From contig OZ026835.1 of assembly GCA_964023205.1 (NCBI GenBank), positions 7,894,414 through 7,958,413 of the forward strand: a stretch of DNA of 64,000 nucleotides. The letters run 5' to 3'. The notes beneath the pieces were generated by a model. It worked only from the letters and a program-made list of their open reading frames with translations, was not told where the DNA came from and searched no databases. A program made the position numbers and the translations under genes. Shown in pieces: positions 11,871-23,540 of this stretch. The first letter of the stretch is position 1; each line of letters starts with the position of its first letter. This DNA is from Lutraria lutraria. Lineage: Eukaryota > Mollusca > Bivalvia > Venerida > Mactridae.

Positions 11871-12579
11871 AGCTAAAACAATTCAAAGGTAATATCATAC
11901 GCTAATTTAACATAGTCATTATTAGTCGAAAACTTTGGCTCTGACTCATAATGTGTTTTTGAAACTTGGATACCAAAACATTCTGTCGATGTTTCGGGAA
12001 TTAGGATTAAAAATAAATTGAGCAAGATAAATCAGCTTATGACAAACTTGATAAAACTGAATGTGGGTCGAGTTTAAAATGAGAAAAATGTTTCGTTCTG
12101 CTTACGTAACAAGACATGAGATTGTACACAACGGAATAAAATTGCAAATATTAACAATTTGTTGTATCAGAAAATAGGGGGATTGCAAGAAGCATGCATT
12201 GACTTTATATAGCAAAGATATATTCATTTGAAATAATGAGTTGTACATATTAATTAGATAAAGAAAATATATAATTAGTGATAGAATTAGCTTTCGTTGC
12301 GTTTTTCGTGTTTTCGTTTGATTTGTGTGATTTACATATATATATGATAAATATACATATATTGTCATTGTTTAAACTACTATGAATTTGTTTAATCTTT
12401 TTTGTTCATTTTAAGGCTTATTATAATTGTTGCTATGATGATTGATATTGATCAGCTGTAATTGTTTCATTTTCAAAAATATTTGCATAATACGTTTTAC
12501 AATAATCATTCTGATTATGAAAATTATGTTGTAAGCATATGAGAATACTTTAGTTAGTATATTCCTTTTCCGCTGATAG

Positions 12580-13435
12580 GTTGAATTGAATATACAGTGC
12601 AACCACTCCAGAGCAACACTCTTCGGGAGTGGCAAAATTATGTTGCTCTTGAGAGTTTGTTGCTATATAGTGATTAAATTAATAGTTAAATCATGCAGCT
12701 GGAAAAACATGCTGTTTTTGAAGGGAGTTTGTTGCTCAAAGGAGAGGATGTACTGTATTTTATGTGAAATTTTGTCATGTCAATTTATGAAATCATACAT
12801 TGACATTTGATATTATTTGTTTATGTTTTTTAATATAATACGGTAAGGTAGTATGCAATATATTGCCTCCTAAATATCGTTGCTTGGCCGATTGATTGTG
12901 TTAATCAGATTATTATTTCCCAAATTATTGAGAAAGAAAAACAACAAGATGGAACAATTAACCATGAAGGAGTTAATTTTTATCAGGTTGTTGACTCAGT
13001 ATTTGGCGTATTTTGGATCACTGGTGAAATTTAACGGGATCATATCGGCAAAAGAGTTTCTATGTCAGTTGTGTAACAGGGACCTTATGAAATTAAAACA
13101 GCTGTAAATTGTTTGAAAAAAAGCTGTAAAGAATTCTGCTCATATGACAAATTCTGTTTGAAACGTGCTGATTGTTTAATATAAGAACTCATATTTTTGC
13201 GATATTTCACTATTAAAAATCTATTCCTGGAATTAATCGAACAGAGGACCACACAAAGATTAGAAGTAAACATTTTAGTGGGACCCTATTATCATTATAA
13301 TAATGACGGGGAAAATTTAGAAACATTCTTTAATGCTTTCATTTTCAGTACTCCTATACCCTTTTCGGTCGATAATTTGGAATTTTTAACAATTCGAATA
13401 GTAAATCAGAAGGATGTTCAAATGAGCAATTAAAA
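12580..13435 (+). pseudogene. Degraded coding-like remnants (copy B)
   Basis: Counterpart of about 2440-3300 in copy A. Two protein-like stretches stand out: about 12880-13107, containing 'AKEFLCQLCN', and about 13240-13433, containing 'DGENLETFFNAF'. They lie in different frames and are separated by stops. Both stretches are conserved between the duplication copies at the protein-like level but are broken in each. The family is not recognised. Confidence 0.3.
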
Positions 13436-15063
13436 CATATTATAAGGTTCGTACCTGATTCATGTGCTTTTTGAAACAAAGAATAAACCTTTTCATACTC
13501 CAAGCTACATGAATATATTTAGATTAACAGAGTGTTGCCAGTCCACGGAACACAAATGATGTTTTAAAAAACTCAATTAAAAACATAAGTCAGTGTTTAA
13601 TATATCGCGATCACATTGACGATTTTAAAATAAATTTATCTAAAGCAACTATAAGAAAAAAAAACTTGAGATTATTATTATTTCAATTTACTTAGTAGAA
13701 ATTCAGAAAAATAACTATAAAAGTATTTTCACGTATGGTTTTAAAATCAAGTAGCATTTGTTTCGAAGAATGATCAAAATAGGTTGATATATACTCAGTC
13801 ATTTTTTATTGATGTGCTTAGAGGTGACTTTGAATTAGAATTTATAGATTTTAGATTAGTAATTGCTTAGTAGTTAATTTAATATGTATATCATTTCTAT
13901 TATTTGTGTTTTTATTTATTCATTAAATAATGATTAATATTTATGTCATCGAAAAAAATAAACACAAAAAAAACAACAACAGGTAAATAGTGTTTATCAA
14001 ATATGCTATGCTGTTTGTGAAAACATGTTGTTTTTCTCGTAGACTTTTTATTTAAAATATAACTGGGGAGATTTACCCGGGTAAAGAACTAAGTATATCT
14101 ATCCAATACATGTGTAAAAATAAGAGTTTCGTGTTACGAATAATAAATAAATAGATAGGTAGACAGGCCTGAGTAATGGTGTCGGGTCTTGATCTTTCTA
14201 ACCTTTAAGGTAATGAGGTCTGTAGGATACTCTATAGACAGGTATACATCATGAATAAATCAGTAGATTTGTCGGTAATATTCGACCACATGCAGCTTCT
14301 AACTTTCCTCTGGACTTCGTATTAGTCGTGTTTTGAGAATATATATTTTATTTATTGTTTTCTCTAAGACATACGTAAAGTGATAGATATGATTAGTTTA
14401 CTCAGCTTTACTTGGTTTTGTGATGATATTCTATTATAAGCTAACTTTATGGATATAGTATAATAAACCTTTGTTTTTGTAAGCTAATAATGAATAAACA
14501 TTTAGTTATATTAGTGAACGGCGCTGATCTTGATGCATATAATTTGGCTCGACCCCGTTCCCAACAAACTCAGTTAATAATATTCTTAATAAGGAAGCAT
14601 AGTATCAAAAACAATATAATATATCTAAGGAAAGTTAACAGTCATATTCATAAAGTTATACAATTTACAATGCAACAATTGATTCATTTTTTCTCTCAGT
14701 CGCGCCAATAATGAAAAAGTGGCCCGATAAATTCTTTTAAAACACGGAATGGATTCTTTAAACATTTTGAAAAGCACTTTTAGACAATATGGTCACCGAC
14801 TTCAGCCCATGAAACTCATTTAAACTCGAAAGAAAAGTTTACCATGACAATACTTATGTCCAGAATTAAGCATGGCACCTTTTGTCATTGTAAAATTGCT
14901 GTAAAAGAGTTCTCTTAAAACAAAGTCTAGTGTTTATTTTCAATGTTTTTTATCTTCATTTTTCTAAAACATTTACACGATTGTGCGGGAAATGACATCG
15001 CTCACCGTTGCACAAACATCATAAATACATTCTAGATTCTAGAGGAAGTGATATATACTCGGA

Positions 15064-15300
15064 TAGAGAACCATCTGACATCAAACTGTTTACATGAGCC
15101 ACATCAATTAGCGTACAGAAAATTTCACTCAACTGGAACAGCACGTTCAAAACAATATTCTAAATTCTCTGGATTGTAACAACGTTGCAGTGCTTCTTCT
15201 ATTAGATTTCTAGGCGGTGTTTAATACAATTGACCATGCCACATTGTTAAGTCGTCTTGAAAGCCATAATGTCATTTCGAACAATTCACTGTCATGTATT
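15064..15300 (+). mobile_element. LINE reverse-transcriptase fragment (copy B)
   Basis: Homologous to 5755-5995: the sequence still reads 'EPSDIKLFT' or its LINE frame, and 'LLLDF-GGV-NTIDHATLLS' with extra stops. The RT palm motifs and C-terminus present in copy A are missing here, so copy B suffered a deletion (or copy A kept more) after the duplication. Confidence 0.75.
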
Positions 15301-16402
15301 CATACTTAAATGAATTTATTTAGTAATATATTTTAAAATGATAGTTCATTATAGCTAGTACATTGTATCACTAAAATGTATGAACATACAAGTATTATGT
15401 AGTGTTCATTTTTTAAGCATTTAATAACTTCAAATTTAGGCTACTTACTTTGATAATTATGCCATTATGTTTTGTACAATACATATTACATTCAACTGTG
15501 CTATTCTTTTAACCAACAAGACAGCTTTTTGTTTTTCTTAAGCTTCATTAACTTAGAACTGTAATTTGCTGTAAGATATAGTCTAGTAGTAAAATGTCCC
15601 TGAAGTGAAAACTTTCTTTTTTTATTGTCATAACCAGCCAATTTATTCGTTATTGTTTGAAGGATCTTTCAAAACATGGATACCATAAAATTCAAAAGTC
15701 ACCAAGCGATCACTATCACATACCCAATCAGAACAATTAGTCGTTTGTATTGTGTATGGACACCCTGGGCCCCTATACAGCCTGGCGTTTTGATATCTCA
15801 TCGACATTACGTAATTCCGACAAAGTTGCTGCGGTATGCATTCAGATTCTGCATTATTTACAACTGCCTCTGGCTGAAAATCGGTGGAATGTGCGTCAGG
15901 GCCTCTAAAGACTCTTCTTCCATGCTCTTCCTAGGTGTCCTCTACTGGATTAAGATACATTATGACACAATGTCAGAAGCTCTCAGTACATTTGCATATA
16001 CATGTAGGACAGCATATGGTATATATAGTTTATTCACATTAACTGCATTAAGACCAATGCACTGAAGGCACTGAATTTGTTTGGGCTTTCAAAATGCCCA
16101 GTAGCTTGTAATTTCGCTGTATGTCATAACTTTTAGTATTAGGAATAGAAGTATTTCTTCCAGGAAAACAGTTAAAAGGTGTACATTCCTTGATAAATGT
16201 GGCTAATTGGCCTAAAGATGTACATGTACATTGTGCCAAGACTATAATTTATATAATCGACCTTTAAATTCTAATTCATAATGATGATAATACAGGCCTT
16301 TAATTTTTTCAAATTGTTTTATCTTACACATTTAAACTTCGCTCCTGACAGTACTCGCAGTGCTTTGATTTATAATGTCGGACTATAAGTATATAATTCA
16401 TA

Positions 16403-17550
16403 GGTATATGTACACTTTTCTTTGCGACACAGTAACGAAGCTTCATATTGAAGATGTAAAATGATGCATAGAATGACACCATACAAACTTTTATCAAAGT
16501 CACTTGCACATTGTAGTAAATTTGGCATCTATATAGTACGGTAGTTCTTATTATCATGGATTAGTTTACTAATATTTGTACCATTGGGACGTAAATCGAC
16601 TTCGCGTGATGCAGCATGCTTTAACATAAACACTCGTACGCCCGTTTTAATTGATATGATTGTCCACCCATTTAATTACATAAGTTTGCAAAAGCAAGTT
16701 CAAATGCCCAACCACTAGTATTTCATTATGCTGAATATTTCGTAAAGCATCGGAGTCCCTTGATAATTATTCTTTGTAACGGTACCGGTATTCTTCTGTA
16801 AATGGAATGAAATCTTTATTTCATATAGATGAAAAGAGGGTTCATTGAGAAAAAATAGAAACATGCAAAAATCTTCCTCAAAATACTCCTCCCCTCAAAC
16901 AAATAAACTCACCCCCCCAAAAAAAAAAACAACATAAAACCATGCTAAGAATAGAGGGCAATAACAGAGAACAGAGTCTCCTGGAGAGTGTCGCCTGGGG
17001 ACAGTCTGTATCAGAATAACAACGTATTTAAACTAGTCTTTTGAGGGTCCACCATAAAATTTACCCCAAAGGAAATCAAAATGAATCAATAGATAATTCA
17101 TAGATGCAAAACTAAAACACATTACCATGGCATCGACATCAAACATGCATAACAAGGTGATAGCTGTAGTACTCTATTATTCATGATGAGCCAAATACAT
17201 TAAGCGAAGAAAGCTTTGTAGCGTCACCATCAAAAACAAATTCGATGGCGTTTAGCTTATCATATCAAAGCTCGAACAAAAAAAAAAGAGAATCAGTCAC
17301 AACAACCCGACAAAATCAATTGATAGGAATAGCGAAAAATTGATTTGTACACTGTTAAACGTTTATTCATAAACGACTGTTTTAAAAATATTTTTTCATA
17401 AAAAGTTGATGGGAAAATGTTTAATTCTGCCTGTATGGTATTATTCAACGATTTGGTTTTGACTTGCAATTATTAAGTATAGTTGAAATGTCTACACACA
17501 TATATTTACCAAGATATTTCCATTATAATGCATTCATTCTATCACCCTTC
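16403..17550. other. Unique DNA, nothing recognised
   Basis: AT-rich sequence with a C7A11 run near 16914-16930 and scattered short ORFs. No splice-supported exon, RT motif or inverted-repeat pair was seen. Confidence 0.5.
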
Positions 17551-17559
17551 TTTCTTATT

Positions 17560-18275
17560 AATTTCCGTTGAAATATTGTACAAATCATATCTCAATCAAA
17601 ATTATACATTTTATTATCATTTTCTAATGAATTACAAAAAATATTTCAAAGATGCTTCGTACATTTTCTCAACACATAAAACTGAGTCTTATGCTTTATG
17701 ATAATGTCAGCTTTCACGAGTAGAACAATGCAATTATTTCTGTTATGTCGTTGAACATATTTATTATTATCAAACATCACTTCGAACATCAGATTAAGCT
17801 CACATTCTTGAGCTACAGAAACTGGTAGGTGGAACAAACCTGGAAAGATAGAAAATACAATTTTTGTATGAAATAGAATACTTTCATTTTATCATCGAAT
17901 GTCCATTACACAAAGAGCAATATTAGATTTATATTGAGAACTGACTACCAGTAAAAATGTATGTTTAAAAGTTTTCGTATGTAAAAGGCAAACAAAACAA
18001 TTTTACTATTTTTCCACTATAGATCTTAATATAACAATTTGTTTTCTGTATTTCTTTGTGTGTTATATATATATATATATTATTCTTGATTCGATATTTA
18101 TCATCCTATGATAATGTATACATATTCTCCCTAAAGTGTGTTCATTGATTTGTTATGTTTCATGCATGCATATTTATATAATTATGTTTGTTGCCAATGT
18201 ATACGTTTGTAAATATTGTTGTTGTTCTCATGGGCCAGTTGGCCTAATGGATCTGAAAATAAAGTACAGGTATCT
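17560..18275 (+). mobile_element. LINE C-terminal zinc-motif fragment and 3' UTR
   Basis: About 17600-17935 matches, inverted, the remnant at 27693-28050. Reading + it contains 'RLSSHS' and 'YFHFIIECPLHKEQY', typical of the CxxC...H...C region at the end of LINE ORF2 proteins. The following roughly 330 bp end in 'catgggccagttggcctaa' and an AATAAA-like 'aaaataaag' (about 18255), which looks like a LINE 3' end. Stops and frame changes are present. Confidence 0.65.
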
Positions 18276-18497
18276 ATTAACTTTGATGTTGTGTGAATGA
18301 TTTATTTCCGAGCGATATCGTATCATAGTGAATAACCCTTCAAATTGCACCCATTAACCCAATAGACCGATTCGCAGTTCCCGGGAGTTGTCGTTATTTG
18401 CATCCCGAGTAAATTGGTTCTCGTTGACTTGTGTGTACAAAGCCAACAGGTACGGCCTAAATTTTCCAGGACGCTGATTGGTCAATTGGATTGGAAT

Positions 18498-18517
18498 CAG
18501 GGCAGAATTCTGCCCTG
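18498..18517. repeat. Perfect 20-bp palindrome
   Basis: cagggcagaattctgccctg is perfectly self-complementary, centred on an EcoRI-type hexamer. It lies just after three close ATTGG motifs (18476-18495), which are inverted CCAAT-like boxes, in a relatively GC-rich patch. It may be regulatory or the edge of a small element. No gene start is evident nearby. Confidence 0.5.
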
Positions 18518-19002
18518 GGGATTTCGCGAGACTTTGCGTTATCGACGAATATTTCGCGCGTAATTTAAATAATATAATATATAAATGGGAACTGAATAGT
18601 TATTATCTGATCTTGGTCTTTCAGAGTGAAACTCTTAATAAAGTTTCATTTAAATACACACAGCCTACTTACATGTACTTAGTCTAGTAATTCGAAATGG
18701 ACTGCTGACGTTTAAAAAAAAAAAATTATAAGTCTTTTTTCAAAATCGAGTTCTCGATCACGATCGGTGTTAGAGAATTTTTTGTCACCTCTGTAGATTT
18801 TTATACTTTTAAGAAATAATTTTGCTTTTAATTAAATTGCAGTATCACTTTGTCTTGAACTGAATTAATTGTTATAACATTAATCACCGAACACAATTGC
18901 AACTTTTTACATGATTTTATATTTGTTATTTATGTAATTATGCGATGCTGATAACAAAGCAATTCACGTTTTATCGGCTTCTGGACTATATGTTTTAATT
19001 AA

Positions 19003-19578
19003 TTAAAGGGGCATGCCCTGGAACTGAAGCGTCTCGAATATAAATCAAATTGGTATCATTTGAATGCCTAAATCAATTAATGAAAGTCCTGTAAACTATT
19101 TACGAAATATCCCGCTAGTTGACTAAAAATACACATTTCAAGATTTACCAAACCTGCCGATTACGCCTTAGAAAATATTCGTCATTTTCATAACTCGACC
19201 CTTTCGGGATCTGTCAAAAGCGGAAAAAAATGTAAACAAACTGTGAAATGGTAAGTATTGCACATGTCATGTTCATTGTTTGCGACATAAAGCTTCTCTA
19301 CCGTTCAATTATAAGTAAATATCATTGTTTTGCTGCTTGAAAGGCAGCGCGCACGATAAGTTAAATTCTCAGACGAATCGGAAATATCGTTGTCGTCAAT
19401 AAAAGGCTGTAAGCCTTTTATTTAAACTGGCATATAAATACCCACGCGCGCATTATAGGGCCATTTTTGAAGGCACCTTCTTCTTTGACTTTTCGGTAAT
19501 AATTGTTTTTACAAGTGATAAACGCATTTTTGGTGTATAAAACCCAAGACACGGCAGTTACAGGGCATGCTCCTTTAA
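19003..19578. mobile_element. TTAA-flanked TIR element, short copy
   Basis: The element (19007-19574, 568 bp) is flanked by TTAA at both sides and ends in inverted repeats beginning aggggcatgccctggaactg. An inverted, longer relative lies at 60756-61723. Both share end sequences over about 80 bp at one side and about 170 bp at the other, including an internal palindrome (here 19399-19422). TTAA targets suggest piggyBac- or Kolobok-type mobilisation. There is no transposase ORF, so it is non-autonomous. Confidence 0.85.
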
Positions 19579-19759
19579 TGCAAGCAATGTATATTCAATA
19601 ATCAATGGCATAGTCTCCGTGTTCATCTCAATTTCAAAACAGACTTTGATAAAATCAAGATAAGTCGCCAATTAAGTAGTTGTTATGCAATATTACGTAA
19701 CACGGCCGTCTCACTTCCTGGACCCTTATATGGGAGAAATACTTTTTGGATCATATCAC

Positions 19760-20527
19760 CGAAGGGGGGTCAATATATTCTTGACCACTTGTGTCTGACA
19801 GCATGTTTACAATATACAACATAGATCATATTACTCTTAGTTCTGGTGTTAACACAAACGAATTTCAATTAACAAAAAATAACTTAAAATGTCGTTTGAC
19901 TAACTGATGTAAATTTTGCATGTAAGAGAAATATTTAATGGTAAAAAAGAAGAATATATGTTTTAAAGAAATTGATTCATATAGCATATAATACCGATCG
20001 ATGCATATTTGGATCCAGTGAGTAAAAAATCGCCAAAGACATTTTGTTTGGACCATTAAAAAGCTCAGGACTGCAATACTTTGTAGCGAACATTTCTTGT
20101 GATCAAAAGGTCCTATACCTAGCGTACCATTTCCAAGTATATTTTCTCAGAAGATTTACAAATCTTTCACTGTAAGTGTCATTTGAAATTTCTATTTTGA
20201 TTTGTGCATATAGATTATGAGATCAATATGCGTTGAAATTCATGTTAGCGCATAATGTTCATAATTTCATACTTTACACATTGATAACGTACGTCTCCAG
20301 TCAACCAGGTGCAGTTCATGGTTTGTTAATGTTTTTACGCTACGCTTTCGGCTATTGTAGTATTGAACATTTTAAAACAGTATTAATTTATTTATTTGAT
20401 TGAAATAATACATATTATTAAATTAATGTATTCTAATTTATAAATATTAATCGAATCTGCTGGTATTGATGTCGAATGAACAGGTGCTTTATTTCGATAA
20501 AATGATTAGATTTTGTTTTACACGTAG
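19760..20527. other. No gene recognised
   Basis: AT-rich sequence, presumably intron or intergenic, before the possible terminal exon at 20528. No TIR pair, RT motif or convincing exon was seen. Confidence 0.45.
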
Positions 20528-20631
20528 ATGATGAGCACCTCCGTACTCCTGTAGTGAAACAACCAAAACCATGTCAGACAGAATTGATAGATGATATTGA
20601 AGGAAATATTCTTGATGAAGTCGGTGCATGA
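20528..20631 (+). CDS. Possible terminal coding exon of an unidentified gene
   Basis: After a pyrimidine-rich tract and acceptor ('ttttgttttacacgtag'), a frame starting in phase (two leading bases) stays open for 33 codons to TGA at 20629. It contains 'DEHLRTPVVKQPKPC', 'TELIDDIEG' and 'NILDEVGA', and composition changes from AT-rich to balanced exactly over this stretch. No upstream partner exon could be identified in the window, so this is a candidate only. The family is not recognised. Confidence 0.35.
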
Positions 20632-22149
20632 AATTAAAATGGTTCTTGATGAAAACCATTGTCTGGACACTTCAATCCACATGCAATATTATGCAGGTTA
20701 AACATTTCATTTTAATTTTTCAATATTTTTATGTATATACATGAGAATAATGTTATGGAAAATGTCGTATATGAATGTCTTGTTATGAGTAACTTTAATA
20801 TCGAGCTATTAAAGTGTAGCGAAATTACCTCCCTTTGTTTTAATAGTCCTTTAAGAAATTAATGACGAAATAATCTTGTTGATAATATGCAATAGTTTCT
20901 GAACATAATTATATAGGTAACTTTGTTTAATGTCTGCTTTCAGCATTGATTTGTGTATTTTAACTCAAAATAGTATTTTTAGTAATGATAAATATAATTT
21001 ATGCAATTAGTTAACACTCAATATGAGTGATCGCTTATTTAAAATACGAGATAGAAAATAAACCAACCAAACGATTAGAATTTGAAACCAATGATTTTGA
21101 TTGTACGATCAAATATTGATTATCTTTTGCCATTGTTGACCAATCGCCTGCAAGCATTAAGTAACCAATCAGGATGACTTTGTTAATCCAGTAGGGTATA
21201 AGAGGAGGCACCCATAATATTTTGGGGAGATTGACATGCCATGTGGGGAATGATCTCATATGTGTATTAACCTGGAGCATAACTAATTGTCTGGGGATGC
21301 TCTGCCACCTAGACAGTTGGGGGTTGATATATATAGATAAAGGATAAGAGAAAGAGAGCAGGCTTGGACTTTGCGTCCGCATCCTGTAACATCAGTGTAT
21401 CCTTCAGTACTCTATGAGACCGCTAGGCTTTCTATGGAGTCAGATATACTATACTTACTGGACCAAAACCGGGTCGTAGTTCTGTATTTCAGATAGGTTT
21501 GAAAAAATAAATAAAAAGTATGATTGCATCATGATAATTACTTGATTAGCTATCAATTTAGTTGGACCGTTCAAACATAATTATGTCTCGTCACAGTCAT
21601 TGCTGATCTGCATAGTCCATTATTAGATTGAAATCATTGATAGCTGAGATAATGTTAATCGTTTGAAACATTGATTATCAGTATTAATTCATTTAAATAT
21701 ATATCAAACACATATTGATTCCAGTTTATTTAATATACATAATCAAAGCCAAGGTTGGCTTGAGGGAAATTATATATAAAGTTGTTAACGGCTATAGGTT
21801 CAACATGCTCGGTACACGTTACAAAAGCTTGGTACCCAGAAAAATGACAATTTAGTGTACTGTATTCCATTGTCTCTTTTCCAGGCGACACTGATGCATC
21901 TTCAATTAAATTTCTCATCCAGACAGACCTAGAAATTCCAAAGCCGGAACATGTGGGTGAGTGCAAATATAAAGAAAAACATTCAACCTACAGAACTGAA
22001 GCCAACCATGGTCGACAGACAAATTCAAACTGGACTATCAGATTTAGTGATTGAGGAGTTGTATAAAAAGTGTAATGTTTTACACCGGTTTCCAATAATT
22101 AGCAGTCTATATGATGGTGTTTAATGCTCTCGAACCAGTTTCCAGCTGT

Positions 22150-22515
22150 ACTGGAAAAGTGAAGGCTCCAATGTAGTCCGAGTTCATTTTCATGGACGAT
22201 AATGCCCGTGTTCATAGGGCCACTGACACCAATCAGTACCTTGAAAGGGAAACTATTGCTCGAATGGACTGGCCCGCTCGATCTCCCGACCTAAATCCCA
22301 TCGAACACGTCTGGGATATGTTGCAGAGAGCGATATCTGAGCGTCCTGTTCAGTCATCAACCACCAGACTGCCCATAGAGGCACTTCCGGAAGAATGGGC
22401 TCCATTCCCACAATTTAAGAATGGACGGCTCATCAGAAGTATGAGGAGTCGATGTCAGTCTGTTTTTTTTGACGCACGAGGACATCAGTCTCGATACTTT
22501 AAAAACAATAAAGTT
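22150..22515 (+). mobile_element. Tc1-like transposase C-terminal fragment
   Basis: The frame opening at 22192 starts inside the DDE domain: 'MDDNARVHRA' supplies the second catalytic Asp region, and 'DWPARSPDLNPIEHVWD' is the hallmark Tc1 DDE motif with the third acidic residue. Then come 'TTRLPIEALPEEWA' and the C-terminal 'RLIRSMRSRCQSV'. The helix-turn-helix and first Asp regions are missing. Near the end (about 22460) the frame slips relative to the usual tail. No flanking TIRs were found. Dead 5'-truncated copy. Confidence 0.9.
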
Positions 22516-22659
22516 AGCACTCTTGAGCATTTTCCTGAATGTTTCTATTCCCCACACATACCCATAAAATGTCTAATTTTGACCCTGTCCTTATTTCAAC
22601 GATCGAATGATTTAATGTATGGATTACATGTCGCACTCATGATATGCAGGTATCTTTGA

Positions 22660-23530
22660 AAATAACAAGCAATCATTTCTTATGTATGTAATCCAAAAAT
22701 CTACGATAACGCAATACAGAACAAAAAGTGATCCTTATCAAATTTTGAGTAGTATAACATACAAAATATGTCAAAATGTTTTACCAATGAACAGTATGCA
22801 GCAGGGTGGTATCGGCTCATTTAGACACATCATCCGATAACCCCAAGGATACGTGGATAAATTACATTTCCACACATGAGTGTTGTTACAAGCGGAAGAA
22901 AGTGTAGAATCCAATCACTGTTTATTTGATATGTACATACACATTAGAGTGGTACAAATCCCACACTTTGAAAACAATGAATCTGATAATCAGTATGCTT
23001 TATTATAATATCAGTAAACAGTTATTTAAAACAATGCATAATACGAAACACACATATTCTCATAAGCACCGTATACTCAAATACAGAACAAAGTTTACGC
23101 TTCTAGTGGCCCATACACAATAATATTTACATTGCATAAATATACATAACATTACAGCATATGCTAGAGACATATTAGTTTACAAAACATAATATGGATA
23201 GAAGTTTCATAGATAGTAAAAATAGAAACACTTCCAAATAATCAAGATATGATCGGGTTCTTATTTTTAACATCGTAATTTACATGAATATATAATATGT
23301 ATGTATAACATTAATATAGACACATGTAAGTTTACACTGATTATTACAATCATATGATTCAAGATTATTAAGAATAACAAGATATCATTTTGAGACATGG
23401 TAACATACCTAGACAAAGAGACATGATAGTTAACACAGTCAATAAAATAAAATGCTATCGAAATTATCAAAATAATAAGATCTCATGTAAGACATAATAA
23501 TGAACATACGTTTTACAGTGCAGAATACAA
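22660..23530. other. No gene recognised
   Basis: AT-rich stretch between the Tc1 fragment and a minus-strand LINE. Open frames are short and lack recognisable motifs. The last part may be LINE 3' UTR. Confidence 0.45.
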
Positions 23531-23540
23531 AATTATTCAT

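Larger units (their letters stand above)
10722..16402 (+). repeat. Copy B of the diverged segmental duplication
   Basis: Collinear with 1-7665, in the same orientation and about 10.7 kb downstream. It keeps the empty site for the copy-A TIR element (around 10921-10940), lacks the CCCGGG insert, has a shorter LINE fragment, and retains about 0.75 kb (about 11095-11855) that is deleted in copy A. Similarity ends after 'actataagtatata' near 16400. With copy A it brackets the two-exon secreted gene. Confidence 0.9.

Noticed and set aside
15676..16065. 129-codon ORF in duplication copy B
   Set aside because: The matching region of copy A (about 6975-7340) is not open in this frame, and no domain is recognisable; likely chance.
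19724..19733. CArG box (CCTTATATGG)
   Set aside because: A perfect SRF-type match, but with no gene start nearby; a 10-bp motif is not enough in AT-rich DNA.
21030..21520. Possible solo LTR
   Set aside because: It has promoter-like patches and a 'ttactggaccaaaacc' stretch that could mimic a primer-binding site, but no second copy, TG..CA ends or target duplication was found.
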